Shown here piece by piece: positions 34,484-45,789 of a DNA stretch of 64,000 bases. A program made the translations under genes and the position numbers. This stretch comes from Xanthostigma xanthostigma (Eukaryota > Arthropoda > Insecta > Raphidioptera > Raphidiidae). The notes beneath the pieces are model-generated. The model made no database searches. It was given only the letters and a program-made list of their open reading frames with translations, and was not told where the DNA came from. The DNA lies in the NCBI GenBank assembly GCA_963575645.1, contig OY754469.1, positions 10,992,001 to 11,056,000 on the forward strand. Reading direction: 5' to 3'. The stretch's first letter is position 1, and each line of letters opens with the position of its first letter.

Positions 34484-35181
34484 TTTTTGACGTGATAACG
34501 TCTTATAAATTGATGAATCACCAATCTTATAAATTGATGAAACACCGGCTGCATGCACGAAAAAGTGTAACGTTCCTGACGTTACTAAGTGAGCGACTAG
34601 AATGCCTTCGGTAATTTTGAAGCAGATATCATCAACCGATTGAGATGAAAATTTGTATACACGTTTAGTTTGAATGACAATGCATGGTTAGCTGTGTGAC
34701 GTCACTCTAAATCCAATATGGCGGACTTCTAAAGATGGCGGACTAATTTTATTATGCTTTCCTACAATATGGGTATCAAATGAATGAGAATAACTCGAAA
34801 AATAAAGTGACGTCACTTTAAATCCAATATGGCGGACTTCTAAAGATGGCGGACTAATTTTAATATGCTTTCCTACAATATGGGTATCAAATGAAAGGGC
34901 TTGCTGAGAATAACTCGAAAAATAAAGTGACGTCACTCTACATCCAATATGGCGGACTTCTAAAGATGGCGGACTAAGTTTTTGACGTGATAACCTCTTA
35001 TAAATTGATGAAACATCAGCTGCACGCACGAAAAAGTGTAACGTTCCGTAACGTTCCGCCTGACCCTGTGCGTGCAAGCGAGAGCGCAGTAATGTATTAT
35101 TAAATATGATATTCAAGCGGAATACGTTATCACGTAAAACTATCGTCCGTAAACCGACTTTACAGACAACCAATTTTTTTT
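34484..35181 (-). mobile_element. ~700-bp element related to the nested MITE at 8.1 kb, with internal tandem repeats
   Basis: The left end TTTTGACGTGATAACGTC and the right end AGTCGGTTTACGG (minus) / AGACAACCAATTTTTTTTT match the two ends of the 205-bp MITE at 8101-8305 in reverse. 34978-35181 is itself a near-complete copy of the short MITE. The extra left part carries a second end-like stretch (34484-34580) and tandem repeats at 34696-34979. It looks like an expanded or tandemly joined form of the short element. Confidence 0.65.
34696..34979. repeat. minisatellite, ~2.5 units of 111-120 bp
   Basis: Units start at 34696, 34807 and 34927 with GTGACGTCAC, then CCAATATGGCGGACTTCTAA and AGATGGCGGACTAA. 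The first unit lacks the GGGCTTGCT stretch present in the second. The minus strand stays open through all units (SPPSLEVRHIG repeated three times). Each start holds a TGACGTCA (CRE-type) word. Confidence 0.85.
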
Positions 35182-36204
35182 TGTAAATTAATAGATGAAA
35201 GAAAAGTAACATTTATAATAATAATAACAGTTCGGATGAAATTGATCTGTCAAATTAGATATTGTATATGAATCGGTATATGAGAGCTATAAAATATAGT
35301 ATATTCTGTTAACTGTGCCTGCAGTACGTCTATTCAATAATAGCGTTATTAGGAAAATTGCTTTACCATAAGAATATATTATAGATATTGAAATCGTTTT
35401 TAACGATATCCGTGGAAAAGTAATTGGTTTTGTTGACAAATCGATATTGCATGTCGTCTTGTCGGCTCACAGAACTCGCAGGCCGACAGGTTGTGTGCCC
35501 GATGTCGCATAGCAAACGATTATATTGTCATAGTTATTTGCACAGAAAACACGACAGACCTGCCTCGTATCTCTGCAGTAATACAGTTCAGCCAGACAGA
35601 CCATAGAGACACATGATACCTATAACGGTTTTACATTTTAATTTATTGAAACACTTTAAAAACTTTATTTTATAACAATCATTTTGTAACTCCCACTGAC
35701 TTCGTCAAACTAACATCTTGGAGTCTTAAACTTTAAGATCTTTGCCAAAGCAGACGATAAGACAGACAGACATGAATTATGTAAATACGTTTTCCCACTT
35801 ACGTGTCATACAAAATTTCAAGAACCTTAAAAGACCTCAAAGAAAACGAAATTAAAGACAGGGCTAAAGTTACAAGTTTTTATATTAGTATCGTTAAGAG
35901 AATATGCATTATAAATTATATCATCAATATTCAAAAGTATACAATTAATAATTAATTATTTTAAAACAAAAAATGTATTATTGCCATAATATTTATAAAC
36001 AGTCGTAAATTAACAACTTTCTTCATTTTAAAATTAAGTTTTCGATAGTAAATTTCGAGTTGAATAAAAAACTATTCAAATTTTTTTTTTGTATTTAGTG
36101 GGATACTAGAATAATTTATTTACTGTTACAACTATCGGGAACACACTGTAGTTGTAATTCAAGTTCTACAGACACAAAGAGAATATTATTGTAATAAAAA
36201 CATA
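35182..36204. other. no gene recognised
   Basis: AT-rich with a short GC-richer patch at 35450-35600. No motif. Confidence 0.4.
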
Positions 36205-36779
36205 CTAGTGTGACCTGTGCGAATTATTCGCACTAATTAAGTATAATAATTATCACTTTACAAAATTCTTTTTTAAATATGATTGCAGGTATTCAATTCG
36301 TTTCTAATTTTGCACACTGCTTATAACGTTCTTCTTTTTGTTGTATTACAATATGAAGCTCAGATGACAGATCGAAGAAATATTTGACTAAAATTGTCAT
36401 ATAGAGGCGCAAGTAGCAAAAGCGTTGAGCTAAGCCGTCAGATGCATCATGCAGCATTGCTGTGACGTTGTTCAGCGTTGCTCGTTGTTTCAAAATTAAA
36501 GCCGTCAGATGGCAGTATGCAGTATTGTGTCTGTTGTATTACAATATGAAGGTCAGATGACAGATCGAAGTGTTGACGTTGTTTCAAAATTAAAGCCGTC
36601 AGATAACAGACGTTGTTCAGCGTTGCTGTATTTTAATTAATTTACACAAACAAAAGCGATAATAATTTTTTTAGTTGTCGATGTCAGTAGAGCAAGCAAT
36701 TATCTGTAAAATGATATATAATTTATGTGGAAAAAAAAGGGAGGCAAACATCTTAACCTTAGCGTATTAATATATATGA
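36205..36779 (-). mobile_element. non-autonomous Helitron, copy 1 (minus orientation)
   Basis: On the minus strand it starts TCATATATATTAATACGC at 36779, preceded by A. It ends with hairpin GTGCGAATAATTCGCAC, eight bases, then CTAG (36208-36205) followed by T. These are the full Helitron hallmarks: 5' TC, 3' hairpin plus CTRR, A|T target, no target duplication. The interior (575 bp) carries repeated segments with ATTACAATATGAAG and AAAGCCGTCAGATG, and no Rep/helicase. Copy 2 is at 40014-40601 in the opposite orientation. Confidence 0.85.
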
Positions 36780-37093
36780 TGATTAAACGAAATTCTAAAG
36801 TTAAATAATATACTTGAAGCTTTTAATGCTTCATAAGTGCTATCCCCTTAATATGATTTATTTGAAAAGAGAAAAAAAAAACAGGAAGAGAGACATTAAT
36901 AGAGGGTAATCCATTTGCTGATCCATTAGCAACTTCGCGGTTTCTGTGTTAACTCACTCGAGGGACTTCTAAACTATCGGCAAAGATAACTTTATTATCG
37001 TGTTAATGACTTTTAAAATCAATTTACTATATAAAAGTATATTTTCAGTGTTCTTTTTAAACATATAATATTTAATTTAACTGTTCATCGTAA
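36780..37093. other. no gene recognised
   Basis: AT-rich spacer. Confidence 0.4.
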
Positions 37094-37516
37094 CAATAAA
37101 TAAAATTATCGACCAATTTTTCAGACAATATAATATTAACAAAAAAATATATAATTAATACATTAACGTTTCAATCCGGATTTGGACCTTCTTTAGAACT
37201 GATCTAAAAAAATATTGAAAATAATTAATATTTAAACTCTAATTAGTTTTTTATAAAATTTTTCAAAATTATTAATGATTATTATGAAAAAATAATTATT
37301 ATTATTATTTTTTCATTATTTTCATAATCATTAATAATTTTGAAAGATTTTTTAAAAAACTAATTAGAATTTAAATATTAATTATTTTTTATATTTTTTT
37401 AGATCAGTTCTGACTTCTGAAGAAGATCCAAATTCGGATTGAAACGTTAATGTATTAATTATATATTTTTTTGTTAATATATTGTCTGAAAAATTAGTCG
37501 ATAATTTTATTTATTG
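37094..37516. mobile_element. 423-bp palindromic foldback with hammerhead-like cores
   Basis: It is nearly palindromic end to end, with arms of about 195 bp around a TTATTATTATTATT centre near 37300. Outer words are AATAAATAAAATTATCGACC and its inverse at 37500. The right arm on the plus strand contains CTGAAGA (37417), hairpin GATCC-AAATTC-GGATT, and GAAAC (37441). The left arm carries a decayed minus-strand version. A partial relative lies at 8049-8490. Confidence 0.75.
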
Positions 37517-39071
37517 AAGAATTCTAATCAGACGTTAATCAAAGATTTGTTCATCTTTACTCCTAAATATTTGTTTAGTTTTACTTTGAAAAAAGTCTGT
37601 TTGTCTGTGAGACTACTTTTCATATTGAAAGCTTGTTTTCTATTTCTTACATATTCGGGTTAATTTTTATTTCCCACAAATAATATTTTGGTTCTCCATG
37701 TCACTGTATAATAGAACTCAACGGTTGCGGTGATGTCCCTGTTAACCAGGCAGAACAGACATGATATACCTATACTATATAGAACGAGTATCTGAATACA
37801 TAATTCGTGGTCGCGTCTCGTATCAGCTATAATGCCCTGCCGTTTTAAACTGACTCGCGTGATTTCGACATCGCGACTGTCGTTTGAACAGATGACAATG
37901 TTACATGTTTAACAAGTTGTGTGATACGATATGATATTATAAATGCCAGACACGTGAACCCGTGGAAGGTTGGCTCAATTACAAACAATTTAATCATATT
38001 TCAAGTACGACCTACGCAAATAATAATAACAATCCTGACTGCTTTTAAAATTGCTTTTACCGCAAAACAATGTACTATAATTTAAGGTCCAAATACGTAA
38101 TTTAGCAAATCAGGTTTACATAGTGTTTGACTACATCATTAACTTATAGTGTATGAAGATTTTTCTGTACATTGATGACCGATATTTGACTATCGCTGAT
38201 TCAGTCGCTAATATTTAGATTTCACATAGCGGAAAAAATAATCGTCACGTAAGAAATATTAAGTACCGAAATAAATAATAAAATTAATTAACCAAATTTC
38301 ATTTAAATCGATTATGTCTGTTCACTAAAAAGCATCGAACAAATTTCTGCATTGAAACATATCTACTTTTGCATTATTCCCTATAAATAGCTGGCTTTGC
38401 ATGGACGTATTTTTATTTGGAATTGCTTGGTAGTTCAAGGAAAAGATAGTTAGGTAGAGAAAACACTGCACAGTATTTTTTTTCAAAGATTGCTTTTAGA
38501 TTTCACATTTAGAAATGCGAAATTTATGTCGGTGTCAGTATATTATTGCATACGAAACAAGCAATAATAATAAATTACAGGCGCGTATGTAGGCAGGACA
38601 AATCAAACGGAAAACATACACGGAGGACATGATTGGTTGGATAAACGGGTTGAGAGCTGTCTACGGATTGGTTCATTAAAACGGAACAGATCTCGCCAAG
38701 CATCCCAATTTCTTTATTTTATTTCCAACTAGCTGTATCTGCAGCGACTCATTACTGTGGCTCAGTCTGATTTGCGTGTTTTGCTTTAACGTCCAACAGA
38801 TGGCGCTGTATTCAGCAGATGGCGCTCTCGTTACCGTAAAATATTTAGTGTAGCGTAATTGTAATTGTATTTTGACGACTGTGTCCAATGTTCATACTGT
38901 TGGGTCTAGAAATAAAATGATTCTATTTTATTTTATTCCTTACATTCCACCTCTAATTAACGCAGTTGTTGAGCGTCTATAATCTACAATCTGTAGGTTA
39001 TAAAATATTATATATATTATGTAGGTAACCATGCAAACGAGTAGCAGTATCATAATATTTAATAATACCCG
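37517..39071. other. no gene recognised
   Basis: The frame at 38676-38888 (minus, 70 codons) and others show no motif. Repeated CAGATGGCGCT words occur near 38800. Confidence 0.4.
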
Positions 39072-39075
39072 TTAA

Positions 39076-39495
39076 GAGTATTCGTCCCTGCAAATACCCC
39101 CTGCACCCTTCATCTCAAATCTTTTCCCCTCGCCTAAAAACGGATTGCGCTCTCCCGACGCTATTTTTAAAGCTAGAGGGTTCTAGTAAACGCCAAATGA
39201 AAGACAAAGAATTAGACTACAGATCCTTCAGGCGAATTTTTTGAAAAAAAAATTCGTGAAAAAACTTACAACCTTTTGAAAAAATAATAAGTTACGTAAT
39301 ATTTCACACGTAGGCGAAACTATTTTTCAAAAAATTCGCCTGAAGGATCTGTAGTCTGATTCTTTGTCTTTCATTTGGCGTTTACCAGAACCCTCTAGCT
39401 TTAAAAATAGCATCGGGAGAGCGCGAACCGTTTTTAGGCGAGGGGAAAAGATCTGAGATGAAGGGTGCAGGGGGTATTTGCAGGGACGAATACTC
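39076..39495. mobile_element. 420-bp TTAA-flanked foldback, copy 1
   Basis: The ends GAGTATTCGTCCCTGCAAAT and ATTTGCAGGGACGAATACTC are perfect inverses. The palindrome continues for almost 190 bp per arm through CCAAATGAAAGACAAAG and GGCGAATTTTTTGAAA. TTAA flanks both ends (39072-39075, 39496-39499). No coding. A second copy is at 48904-49324. Confidence 0.9.
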
Positions 39496-39499
39496 TTAA

Positions 39500-40013
39500 T
39501 ATTTTCGTAGTTGGAATGGTTCCGTCACCCAATCGGCTGGAATTGAACTCTATACTTTTCGTAATTGTTAATATTTGACCTTTTTTGTTTACTAAAAATT
39601 AACTATTTAGGTACAATACGATGAAATCAATCTTCGAAAGTCTATTCGAATAGTATCTAGTTAGTTCATAAATTAATCAATAAGGAATTTAATTGCTCTA
39701 TTACGTACCTATATTAAAAAGCTACTAGAACACACTTTTCGATAATGAAACATTTAAATTATTTAATACCAATTACTAGTCGTATACAAACCTTGTAGAC
39801 TGTAGACGACAGCCACATTGTTCTTAAAGTGCTAGGAGTGAAAACACATAGACTCGATTTATCCACTAGATTCGTTGCAACGTTTCGTTACGTTTTCAAT
39901 CTCATGAATCGATTTACACTACCGTGCCAAAATAAGTTTTACATAAAAAAAAGTATTACGCTAATCAGTTGAATAGGTATCACTGTGTCGACAAAAGCGA
40001 CTTGTATTTTAAA
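39500..40013. other. no gene recognised
   Basis: AT-rich spacer. Confidence 0.4.
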
Positions 40014-40601
40014 TCATATATATTAATACGCTAAAGTTAAAGATGTCTGCCTCCCTTTTTAGAAAAAACCTCACAATTTCTCCACATAAATTATATATCA
40101 TTTTACATCTAATTGCTTGTTCTACTGACATCGACAACTAAAAAAATTATTATTGCTTTTGTTTTTGTAAATTAATTAAAATACAGCAACGCTGAACAAC
40201 GTCTGACATCTAACGGCTTTAATTTTGAAACAACGTCAACACTTCGATCTGTCATCTGACCTTCATATTGTAATACAACAGACACAATACTGCATACTGC
40301 CATCTGACGGCTTTAATTTTGAAACAACGAGCAACACTGAACAACGTCACAGCAATGCTGCATGATGCCATCTGACGGCTTAGCTCAACGCTTTTGCTAC
40401 TTGCGCCTCTAATTTTAGTAAAATATTTCTTCGATCTTTCATCTGAGCTTCATATTGTAATACAACAAAAAGAAGAACGTTATAAGCAGTGTGCAAAATT
40501 AGAAACGAATTGAATACCTGCAATCATATTTAAAAAATAATTTTCTAAAGTGATAATTATTATACTTATTTAGTGCGAATAATTCGCACAGGTCACACTA
40601 G
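40014..40601 (+). mobile_element. non-autonomous Helitron, copy 2 (plus orientation)
   Basis: It starts TCATATATATTAATACGC after an A at 40013. It ends with hairpin GTGCGAATAATTCGCAC (40573-40589), eight bases, then CTAG (40598-40601) followed by T. It aligns along its full length with the reverse complement of 36205-36779, with small differences spread through it (575 against 588 bp). The two insertions are therefore of one family and close in age. Confidence 0.85.
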
Positions 40602-41469
40602 TTCTAATACTTATTTAGATAATAATTACGAATATACTATAGATATAGTGCGTATGACAGTATACTATGTGATCAAATAATAATTATCGTCATTGATTGA
40701 ATTGTTTTGCGTGTGGCAGCCTGTAGATGAAATATTGAAATGTCTGGTATAACGGACGCTCGCATTATTATGTACCTGCCGACGTTAGCACGGCGTTAAG
40801 CCTCCCTTACCGCCGCCCATGTCGTAAATAACCGCTAACCTCAAATTAAAGCTGTCAGCTGAGAATTTACTGCGCCATTTAAATCGTTTGATTTGTGCCG
40901 AATACATGTTATATAACATGCATGCAAGTACGACCGCGACGCTCCAATGTGTGGGAATCCCTAACACAGAACCGAACGCACTATTATCATTATTATTATT
41001 TATATTGCTTTTTATTGCCTGTAATGTATGGAAATTTTCAAATAATCTTTTTCGCAGAATAGTCTCAAACATGTAAATTTACTTATAGTAGTTCCATGTT
41101 GCAAGGACACGGGAGTTTGATGACAGTGACAAAAAATGCTTCCCAATAGGTCAACATAAATAACAAGAAATTACGAGCCTCGTAATTTTTGTCTCAAATT
41201 TTCAGGATAAAGTGAAGCTATCCAGCTTGTTATTATTACCTACGCAAAAGTTCCATCACTCACTTTCTGTAGTCCTAGAAAACTGAAATTTGGTTGCAGG
41301 CTAGATTTCAGATTGAAAAAATGGCGAGTTTCTCCCTCCAACCCCTAACAATGAAGGACACAAATAGGGCCGTATTCAGAGAGGTCGTTCCGGTAGTCCT
41401 AAAATGCTGAAATTTGTTATACAGGTTCAGTCTATAATACCAAACCGAAGAGAACTGATTGCGTGATTC
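40602..41469. other. no gene recognised
   Basis: The overlapping frames on both strands at 40785-41076 are without motifs. Confidence 0.4.
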
Positions 41470-41595
41470 TGTAACCTCTGTTGGACTTTGTAGAGCACTG
41501 TTAAATTTCTGCCACTTTCAAATAAATATAACATTACATAAGTTAAAGTGAGACAGAAATTGAAAAGTGCTCTACAAAGTCCAACAGAGGTTACA
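41470..41595. repeat. 126-bp palindrome
   Basis: TGTAACCTCTGTTGGACTTT at the left is the exact inverse of AAAGTCCAACAGAGGTTACA at the right. Pairing continues through GTAGAGCAC and the CAGAAATT words to a centre near 41533. It fits a short foldback MITE; no target duplication is clear. Confidence 0.75.
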
Positions 41596-41968
41596 GAAGA
41601 GGTGCAGTCATTTAATGTTCTTATAAATTAAACAATTTCAAAAAAAAAAATACTTTCTGGATACGCCTGAACTTTTCATTTCAAAAATCTTTTTTCAGGA
41701 AGGTTAGAGTTTAATCTTATATGGATCGTCCTCCTTCATGTACGCTTTTAAGAGATGAAAATGTTTTTTGCGTCTCAATAGCTCTTTTATTAAACAGCTT
41801 TCGTCAGACGCCTTTCATATTACATAATCGACAGTCAGAAAAAGTTTGTCGTCATGTTCTTATAAATAACTTAAAATCTGCAATCAGAAAATTCATACAG
41901 TCTGAATAAATAAACCACGTGCTTTCGATAAAAATTTGAAAAAGAGTTAAGGAAATCGTATTAATATA
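41596..41968. other. no gene recognised
   Basis: The 62-codon frame at 41721-41909 has no known motif. Confidence 0.4.
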
Positions 41969-42490
41969 GTAGTACGAGCACCAAGGCAATTTTAAATAAT
42001 AGGCTTGATTTTTTTATATGAAGTTGGACTAAGTCTAAACCAATTCTGAAAATTTTAGGGGGGTTGTCCGATTATTTAAATAAATAAATGACTTCAAAAG
42101 TAGGCATATTTAACATTGGCTTTATGGTAAAACGGTAGATGGATGATATGTTTTCATTGATTTCTCCAAAACTAGTCGGTGGAAATTAAAAAAAAACAAT
42201 TTAAATTTAAGTTAAAACCTTAATAATTTATTGAAAACAAAAAAAAACCGTTGTGCTCGACTAATTAAAAAGATATTTAATTAAAAAGATTAAATATCGT
42301 TTTCATTAATCAGGCAAAACCGTTTTTTTGTTTTCAATAATTTATTAAGGTTTTAACTTTAATTTAAATAGATTTTTTTTTAATTTCCACCGACTAGTTT
42401 TGGAGAAGTCAATGAAAACATATCATCCATCTACCGAAATATAAAAAAAATCAAGCCTTTTATTTAAAGTTGCCTTGGTGCTCGTACTAC
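41969..42490. mobile_element. 522-bp foldback with asymmetric insertion
   Basis: The outer arms GTAGTACGAGCACCAAGGCA and its inverse (ending 42490) and the inner arms (42132-42255 with 42310-42438, containing TTTCCACCGACTAGTTTTGG) pair. About 100 bp near 42025-42125 on the left has no partner. That may be a later insertion or a deletion from the right arm. Confidence 0.7.
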
Positions 42491-43482
42491 CTTAAGTATT
42501 ATATAAAGAGAAAAATTTTGTATTAATCGAAATAAAAAACATATAATATACGTTTAAGTAAATTGTACAGAATTTTAAAAGCACTGTTTTGTTCTTTTTT
42601 AAGTTGTGTTCGTTAAAATGAAACAAAATGTCCGAGCATTAGATTGTGTTGGAGTTTGCCTACCTCTGGCAATACCAACAACAAGAAGAAAAATAAGTTC
42701 AAAGCCAATATGCTAAATATCCGTCGATGTTTTCGAGTCACGTCCGAGCGTCACGGCACTGACGACGGAGAGCGTCGCGACGTCTCCTAACTGCCTGCTT
42801 CTCTAAAACGTCTCTCAAATCCCAAACACGTTCTCATACTCATAACCGTTGTGCATTTACCTATACGATCGGCTGCGAATTGCCACACAAATTTTACAAA
42901 AGGTTAAATATCGCAGTTTCACATAATGTACCGTATCTAGTCTTGATATCTATTTCCCGATAGCTGCTCGTAGAGGAAGGAGATAATAATTAATATATAC
43001 CTATGTCAAATGCGATGCATTCAACTCTATCAGAATGTGTGCAATCTCATCGTCAATTATTTATGTCTTTATGAGCTATTCAAAATCTAAGCTGTTATAT
43101 TTCACGAAGTAACCTGTAACTTTAAAACGTGTGTGGAAAAATTCAGTTTCTAGTCGATGCCCGGAACAAATTTCAAATTCCATAATTAAATATTTGATGG
43201 CCATTTTTTTATAACACACACCGCTGGACCCAGTACGAACTTAAGAACCATACCTGGTATAAGAATCTTCTGCAGTAGGTTTTTATTTTATCAATTTAAA
43301 GAAGTTTTAATTAACCATGAAATTTCACAGTAAATTATTTTTGTATTTAACATATTCACGGCATTTCTATCAAAGTATTTTTATATTTTCTTCATTTCTC
43401 TTTGACATTTAGTCCTAACGTATCCCTCCAACGACAAAATCTATAAAAATTGTTCCAGTTTTTTGGTCCGTGTTCAATTATT
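42491..43482. other. no gene recognised; CpG-rich patch
   Basis: 42720-42860 has many CG words (CACGTCCGAGCGTCACGG and others) in an otherwise AT-rich setting. It may be old regulatory or exon sequence. No frame supports a gene. Confidence 0.35.
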
Positions 43483-43511
43483 GCACATACCGCTAAATTA
43501 GCGGTATGTGC
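43483..43511. repeat. 13-bp-stem palindrome, copy 2
   Basis: GCACATACCGCTA, AAT, TAGCGGTATGTGC: the same stem as at 26026-26054, 17.5 kb away, again followed by TTTAT. It lies just before the 5' limit of the RT element. Confidence 0.85.
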
Positions 43512-43610
43512 TTTATTATCGCTTTATGCGTCAGAGCTGACTTTCGTTCATATAAGAAGTTATATCTAAGTTAATTTCACACGAAATCCATTCAAATTGA
43601 AGCTTTTTGA

Positions 43611-45407
43611 AAAGAGGCGATTCTGATCTATAAAACAGAACCATTTTTAAATCAATTCGAGTTCATAAATACTATATATACAAAAACTAGAAAACTTGCA
43701 CAGGTAAATAAAATTGAACTGAATAACAGTAATGGCGACTTAATAAACTGTCCTATGACAGTAGCAAAAATGTTCGCTGAACACTACAGCACAATAAACA
43801 GCATAAAACTGCAGAAACATTATGGAATAAGCTTAACAGTAGAGTGCACTGTATCTAATGCTGCAACTAATACAATATATCTATATCCTGTCATGGACAA
43901 TGAAATATACGATATAGTCCACAATCTAAAAAATACGTTGTCATGCGGGGAAGATGAGATCCCAGCGAAGGTGATAAAATGCACTATAAGTGCAATAGCA
44001 CCTGTCATATCGCACATTGCCAATCTGACATTTCTACAAGGAGAATTTCCAGATATGCTAAAGACAGCATTAATTAGACCTATATACAAAAAAGGTGAAC
44101 AACAAGATATAAACAATTATAGACCAATATCGCTATTGACAGTAATATCAAAGATATTTGAATGTACAATGTATCGGAGAGTAATAAATTTCATCACTGC
44201 GAATAACATTCTAACCGATTGCCAGCACGGGTTCAGACCGAAGCATTCAACCTGCAGTGCATGTTGCGAATTTGCTACCAACATTTTAAAAAACCTCGAT
44301 AATGGCTACTACGTAGCTACAGTATTATTTGATCTGACCTCTGCGTTCGATACAGTCGATCATACTTTCTTGCTAAAGAAACTTGACATTACTGGTATTA
44401 GAGGCAATGCCTATCGTTGGTTTCAATCGTACCTATCAAATCGAAAAATAATTGTTGACATCAATGACTGTAAATCTGAAAATTACAGTATGACTTCCGG
44501 TGTCCCACAAGGCAGCAACTTAGGGCCGATACTGTTTCTTTTATATATTAATGATCTGCCCCTTCATATAACATCTGGAAAAGTAATAATGTATGCAGAC
44601 GACTCTTCGGTAATTGTAACTGCTGGAACCGTCAATGAATTAACGTGTAAAATAAATCAGACTATGGACGAATTCAATCAATGGTGTAAGGAAAATCATC
44701 TCATTGTAAATTTAAATAAAACCAAATACCTAATCTTTGATAGAGGAAATTGTGATGTGCCTAAACCTATTATATCTTACCTAAACCAGACAATAGAACA
44801 AGTTTATGACGCAAGGTTTCTTGGAATACATGTGGAATCATCCTTCAAGTGGTCTATACAAGTAAATAATGTGTGTAAACAGCTAAATACAGTGTTTTAC
44901 TATATAAAAAAACTGAAAGAAAATTTTGATCAGGAAACGTTAATTAATGTGTATTATGCGTTCGCTTACAGTGCAATTAAATATTGTATAGTACTCTGGG
45001 GTCATGCACCTGAGTCCATTAGGATTTTTAGAGCCCAAAAGCGGATATTAAGGCTCATTTTTAATTATAAATTTCGAGAATCATGTAGACAGATATTTAA
45101 TGATAAGAAAATATTAACTTACTATGGCATATATGCCTATGAGCTAATTATTTATATAAGAGAAAATCTTCAAAATATACCTCTCAACTCACATATACAT
45201 AACTACAGTACCCGAATTAATAATAATCTACATGTTGGAAAATACAGAACAAAAAAGTACAGTCAAAGTCCATTATGCAAGGGCAGTAAATTATACAATA
45301 GATTACCGGATGAAATTAAAAACATTAACAAGATAAAACTATTTAAAAAGAAAGTAAAAGAACATCTCTTAAATATCTGTCTATATGATCCGCAATTAAA
45401 TATTTAA
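43611..45407 (+). CDS. non-LTR retrotransposon reverse transcriptase (5'-truncated, frame open)
   Basis: This is the ORF2-type RT of a Jockey/CR1-like element, which copies its own RNA into DNA at the target site. The frame is open from 43611, after a stop, to a TAA at 45407; the first ATG is at 43755 (550 codons). Counting from it: LIRPIYKKGEQQDINNYRPI near 100-125, QHGFRPKHST near 155, FDLTSAFDTVDH at 192 (catalytic D193), GVPQGSNLGPILF at 249, and YADD at 280 with two catalytic aspartates. FLGIHVESSFKW and the conserved tail KRILRLIFNYKFRE follow. All RT motifs are intact with no stop or frameshift. The upstream endonuclease and ORF1 are missing, so the copy is 5'-truncated and cannot move alone. 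The codons before 43755 (NKIELNNSNGDL) are natural linker between endonuclease and RT, so 43755 is not a true start. Confidence 0.9.
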   Translation, partial: KEAILIYKTEPFLNQFEFINTIYTKTRKLAQVNKIELNNSNGDLINCPMTVAKMFAEHYSTINSIKLQKHYGISLTVECTVSNAATNTIYLYPVMDNEIYDIVHNLKNTLSCGEDEIPAKVIKCTISAIAPVISHIANLTFLQGEFPDMLKTALIRPIYKKGEQQDINNYRPISLLTVISKIFECTMYRRVINFITANNILTDCQHGFRPKHSTCSACCEFATNILKNLDNGYYVATVLFDLTSAFDTVDHTFLLKKLDITGIRGNAYRWFQSYLSNRKIIVDINDCKSENYSMTSGVPQGSNLGPILFLLYINDLPLHITSGKVIMYADDSSVIVTAGTVNELTCKINQTMDEFNQWCKENHLIVNLNKTKYLIFDRGNCDVPKPIISYLNQTIEQVYDARFLGIHVESSFKWSIQVNNVCKQLNTVFYYIKKLKENFDQETLINVYYAFAYSAIKYCIVLWGHAPESIRIFRAQKRILRLIFNYKFRESCRQIFNDKKILTYYGIYAYELIIYIRENLQNIPLNSHIHNYSTRINNNLHVGKYRTKKYSQSPLCKGSKLYNRLPDEIKNINKIKLFKKKVKEHLLNICLYDPQLNI

Positions 45408-45715
45408 TATAATTTTATGTATCATATCGACTTATGACTTATGAAATATGACTTAACGCACATACGAAATATATAGAATATATTTCGTATACATACGAAA
45501 TATATTCTATCTATTTATCTATCTATTTCTGCCTCAAGCACTTAGGTGCGATATTTTGCCTAACTGTATAACATTGATATTAATTTTAAAATTTTTAAAA
45601 ATATGTTGACTAAGGTTACCATATAAATATTTTAATGTAATTTTTTATATGACGAATTTATACCTCATATAGAGGTCTACAATAATAAACTCTCTATTAA
45701 AATTGTAATTGAAAA
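45408..45715 (+). other. 3' untranslated region of the RT element
   Basis: It contains a short ACGAAATATATAGAATATATTTCGT-type palindrome near 45465, a TCTATCTATTT repeat, and near the end GACGAATTTATACCTCATAT, then AATAATAAACTC. A GACGAAT...AATAAA arrangement also ends the relic at 29.4 kb. The exact 3' junction is not certain. Confidence 0.5.
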
Positions 45716-45742
45716 TTACAAACAGCAGTTGTCGGTTGGTCT

Positions 45743-45789
45743 GTACGTATGTACGGATATACGTATGTACGGATGTACGTATGTACGTC
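45743..45789. repeat. 16-bp tandem repeat, three units
   Basis: GTACGTATGTACGGAT is repeated three times with one change; the last unit is incomplete. Confidence 0.8.

Noticed and set aside
34688-35212. 174-codon minus-strand frame with repeated SPPSLEVRHIG
   Set aside because: It follows three tandem DNA repeats and a MITE end. The repeats have unit lengths divisible by three, so an open frame is expected without coding.
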